The notes under the pieces were generated by a model. The model saw only the letters and a list, made by a program, of their open reading frames with translations, was not told the DNA's origin and ran no database searches. From the NCBI GenBank assembly GCA_900555195.1, contig USKC01000140.1, positions 1-7,857 on the forward strand: a DNA stretch of 7,857 nt, written 5' to 3'. Of the stretch, positions 6,011 to 7,857 are shown piece after piece. A program made the translations under genes and the position numbers. How positions within the stretch are numbered: the stretch's first letter is position 1; every line of letters starts with the position of its first letter. The stretch comes from an uncultured Lachnospiraceae bacterium. Lineage in GTDB: Bacteria; Bacillota; Clostridia; Lachnospirales; Lachnospiraceae.

Positions 6011-6024
6011 AGAACGTTTGTTCT
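6011..6024 (+). promoter_or_regulatory. LexA (DinR) operator 2
   Basis: AGAACGTTTGTTCT has perfect 5-bp arms, AGAAC and GTTCT, around a 4-bp centre. It keeps the GAAC-N4-GTTC core of the SOS box but departs from the consensus at the outer bases and one inner base. It lies just downstream of the predicted start point, 27 bp centre-to-centre from operator 1. Confidence 0.65.
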
Positions 6025-6030
6025 ATGAAA

Positions 6031-6035
6031 AGGAG
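6031..6035 (+). promoter_or_regulatory. Ribosome binding site that decides the recA start
   Basis: AGGAG (within AAAAGGAG) lies 6 nt before ATG 6042. The frame is open upstream to an ATG at 5991, but that codon is inside the promoter and LexA box, upstream of the expected transcript start, so it cannot be the initiator. A second in-frame ATG at 6048 would be 12 nt from the site; 6042 fits better. Confidence 0.88.
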
Positions 6036-6041
6036 AAGGCT

Positions 6042-7148
6042 ATGGCGATGGAGAGAGAAGAGAAGCTGAAGGCATTGGATGCGGCGCTGTCGCAGATTGA
6101 GAAACAATACGGAAAAGGGGCTGTGATGAAGCTGGGAGATCCGGCTACGCAGATGAATGTGGAGACAATACCGACAGGTTCCCTTAGCCTGGATATTGCG
6201 CTCGGACTGGGCGGTATTCCGAGAGGAAGAATCGTAGAGATATACGGCCCGGAATCCAGCGGTAAGACCACAGTTACCCTTCATATGATTGCTGAAGTGC
6301 AGAAAAGGGGCGGAATAGCGGGCTTTATTGATGCGGAGCACGCGTTGGATCCCGTATATGCTAAGAATATAGGCGTGGACATAGACAATCTATATATTTC
6401 CCAGCCGGATAACGGAGAACAGGCGCTTGAGATAACGGAGACGATGGTTCGTTCCGGCGCGATTGACATCGTTGTGGTAGACTCCGTAGCGGCGCTGGTT
6501 CCAAAGGCAGAAATCGACGGAGACATGGGGGATTCCCATGTGGGGCTTCAGGCCCGGCTGATGTCTCAGGCTCTGCGTAAGCTTACTGCGGTCATCAGCA
6601 AATCCAACTGTACAGTAATCTTCATCAATCAGCTGCGTGAGAAAGTGGGTGTGATGTTCGGCAATCCGGAGACGACAACAGGAGGTCGGGCTCTGAAGTT
6701 CTACTCTACGATCCGCCTTGATGTGCGCAGAATTGAAGCGTTGAAGCAAGGAGGAGAGGTGGTTGGAAACCGTACCCGCGTGAAAGTGGTGAAGAATAAA
6801 GTTGCGCCTCCGTTCCGTGAAGCGGAGTTCGATATCATGTTCGGAAAAGGAATTTCCAAAGAGGGAGACATCCTGGATTTGGCTGTGAACTCGAATATTG
6901 TAAACAAGAGCGGCGCGTGGTTTGCATATGAAGGGAATAAGATCGGGCAGGGAAGGGAGAATGCCAAAGCTTTCCTTGCGGACAACCCGGCGGTATGCGA
7001 TGAGATTGAACAGAAAGTAAGAGAGCATTTCAATCCGAAGAAGAGTGAAGAAGAGGGTACGGATAAAGAGAAGGAGAACAAGCAGTCCGCTCCGGCTAAG
7101 GGTCAGGGAAAGGAAGCCGCAGCCGCTAAAGAAGGTGCGCCTGAATGA
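6042..7148 (+). CDS. recA: Recombinase RecA
   Basis: RecA forms ATP-dependent filaments on single-stranded DNA, drives homologous strand exchange, and stimulates LexA self-cleavage to start the SOS response. The 368-residue product has the N-terminal helix region (1-33), Walker [10 protein letters not shown] at 69-77, the catalytic Glu in DAEHALD (E99), Walker B IDIVVVDS at 141-148, loop L1 near 157-165, and loop L2 with [18 protein letters not shown] at 203-220. The C-terminal domain runs to about 332. The tail beyond it (333-368) is Lys/Glu/Ala-rich with mixed charge, unlike the strongly acidic tail of the E. coli protein. All catalytic motifs are intact and there is no sign of an intein. 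Expression is predicted to be SOS-controlled by two LexA boxes. The stop overlaps the recX start as ATGA. Identification is firm. Confidence 0.99.
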   Translation: MAMEREEKLKALDAALSQIEKQYGKGAVMKLGDPATQMNVETIPTGSLSLDIALGLGGIPRGRIVEIYGPESSGKTTVTLHMIAEVQKRGGIAGFIDAEHALDPVYAKNIGVDIDNLYISQPDNGEQALEITETMVRSGAIDIVVVDSVAALVPKAEIDGDMGDSHVGLQARLMSQALRKLTAVISKSNCTVIFINQLREKVGVMFGNPETTTGGRALKFYSTIRLDVRRIEALKQGGEVVGNRTRVKVVKNKVAPPFREAEFDIMFGKGISKEGDILDLAVNSNIVNKSGAWFAYEGNKIGQGRENAKAFLADNPAVCDEIEQKVREHFNPKKSEEEGTDKEKENKQSAPAKGQGKEAAAAKEGAPE

Positions 7149-7750
7149 TTGTTACCCGCATAGAAGCGTATAACAGAACGAAATTTTCTGTGTTTATCGA
7201 CGGAGAACTTGCCTTTTGCCTTTATAAGGGAGAATTGAACAAATATGGCCTGAGAGAAGGAGAACCGATCCGGCCGGAGAAGTATGAGGAGATCCTTCAT
7301 GTGCTTCTCCCCAAGAGGGCGAAGCTTCGGTGCATGAATCTTTTGCAGACCAAGAGTTATACCAGAAAGCAGCTGACGGAAAAGCTTCTTTCCGGCCAAT
7401 ATCCTCCTGATGTTGTGGAGGAAGCGCTCAGCTATGTGGAATCCTTTGGCTATGTGAATGATCTTGCCTATGCGGTCAGTTATGTGGAAGATCATATGGA
7501 TAAGAAGAGCATGCGCAGCATGGAAGAGGAACTGCGCAGAAGAGGAATCAGCCGCGATGACGTGGAAGAAGCGCTGCGCCAGGTTCAGGAGCGGGAAGGA
7601 GAACAGGACGAGGAAGGGATGATCCGTGCGCTGCTGGAAAAGAAGCATTATGCTCCCGAAACTGCTGACCTGAAGGAAAGAAGAAGGGTGGAAGCATTTC
7701 TCTTTCGCAGAGGATTTGCTCCGGATAAAATCAGAAAAGTGATGGGGTAA
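7145..7750 (+). CDS. recX: Regulatory protein RecX
   Basis: RecX binds RecA and modulates its filaments, usually inhibiting ATPase and strand exchange. The 201-residue product is all-helical in appearance after an N-terminal beta-type segment (1-45), common in Firmicutes RecX. Three imperfect three-helix repeats are suggested. The clearest markers are [18 protein letters not shown] (65-82), [20 protein letters not shown] (91-110, containing the family's G-Y-x-N-D signature), [18 protein letters not shown] (127-144) and [12 protein letters not shown] (185-196). ATG 7145 overlaps the recA stop by 4 bp (ATGA). A modest AAGG (7132-7135) lies 9 nt upstream inside recA, so translation is probably coupled and kept low relative to RecA. 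It is shorter than the Bacillus protein but within the usual family range. Confidence 0.94.
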   Translation: MIVTRIEAYNRTKFSVFIDGELAFCLYKGELNKYGLREGEPIRPEKYEEILHVLLPKRAKLRCMNLLQTKSYTRKQLTEKLLSGQYPPDVVEEALSYVESFGYVNDLAYAVSYVEDHMDKKSMRSMEEELRRRGISRDDVEEALRQVQEREGEQDEEGMIRALLEKKHYAPETADLKERRRVEAFLFRRGFAPDKIRKVMG

Positions 7751-7857
7751 ACCAACGGCGTGATTACCTTACAGACATCCTGAATGACGAGAAAAATTTG
7801 ACATATTTTAGAAAAACAGATTGATTAAAAAACGGTAAGCATAAGAAAGAAGGATCA
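7751..7857 (+). promoter_or_regulatory. AT-rich leader with possible promoter for the next gene
   Basis: After recX there is no good terminator; only a 5-bp stem GGTAA/TTACC (7746-7750/7764-7768) without a U-run. A perfect TTGACA sits at 7798-7803 in AT-rich DNA, but the hexamer 17 nt on (TTGATT, 7821-7826) is a poor -10. The window ends with AAGAAGGA (7847-7854), a Shine-Dalgarno-like sequence for a gene beginning just outside. In related clostridia recX is often followed by rny (RNase Y); that is expectation from synteny, not seen here. Confidence 0.4.

Noticed and set aside
5856..6341. A minus-strand frame of 161 codons crossing the recA promoter.
   Set aside because: It runs through the recA promoter, both LexA boxes and the conserved start of recA, and has no motif or convincing ribosome-binding site.
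1..7857. Mobile elements, CRISPR arrays, tRNA or rRNA genes, toxin-antitoxin or phage-defence genes.
   Set aside because: None seen: no spaced direct repeats of CRISPR type, no transposase motifs or terminal inverted repeats, no tRNA- or rRNA-like sequence. The window is core chromosome apart from the one unnamed gene.

Overview
The window is a stretch of chromosomal housekeeping DNA, read entirely on the + strand, from a low-to-moderate GC Gram-positive anaerobe. The most likely source is a member of the Lachnospiraceae (Clostridia). The basis is the gene order gmk-rpoZ-rimO-pgsA-cinA-X-recA-recX, purine-rich Shine-Dalgarno sites (AAGGAG, GGAGGG) before nearly every gene, a LexA/DinR operator of the Gram-positive CGAAC-N4-GTTYG type, and the clostridial look of the omega and RecX proteins. 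The species cannot be named from this alone.

Layout. Positions 1-799 hold the 3' part of gmk (guanylate kinase, cut by the left edge) and rpoZ (RNA polymerase omega). An 88-bp gap follows with a perfect 10-bp terminator-like stem and, overlapping it, a possible 14-codon leader ORF. Positions 888-4036 form a compact block: rimO (methylthiolation of ribosomal protein S12), pgsA (phosphatidylglycerophosphate synthase, overlapping rimO by 17 bp) and cinA. Positions 4180-5667 encode an unnamed membrane protein with an N-terminal zinc ribbon, an almost uncharged Gly/Gln/Pro/Tyr/Asn-rich segment, one membrane helix, and an outside domain resembling the DUF4163/DUF3298 region of RsiV/PdaC-type proteins. 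A 374-bp intergenic region follows, with a strong hairpin, a possible extended -10 promoter with alternative hairpins, and then a textbook SOS promoter. From 6042, recA and recX overlap by 4 bp. The last 107 bp are AT-rich and end in a Shine-Dalgarno-like sequence for a gene beyond the edge.

How the parts fit. The left block serves nucleotide supply, transcription, ribosome modification and lipid synthesis, and is probably co-transcribed through or past the attenuator-like hairpin. cinA and recA are neighbours in many Firmicutes. Here the zinc-ribbon membrane protein separates them, and recA-recX has its own promoter: TTGACA, 17 nt, TATGAT, with one LexA box inside the promoter core and a second just downstream of the expected transcription start. 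RecA and its modulator RecX would therefore be induced together by DNA damage.

Most of the window is ordinary and well conserved. I do not see a convincing new multi-gene system. The points most worth a second look are the zinc-ribbon/low-complexity/membrane protein, the paired LexA operators, and the two non-coding regions (800-887 and 5718-5973).
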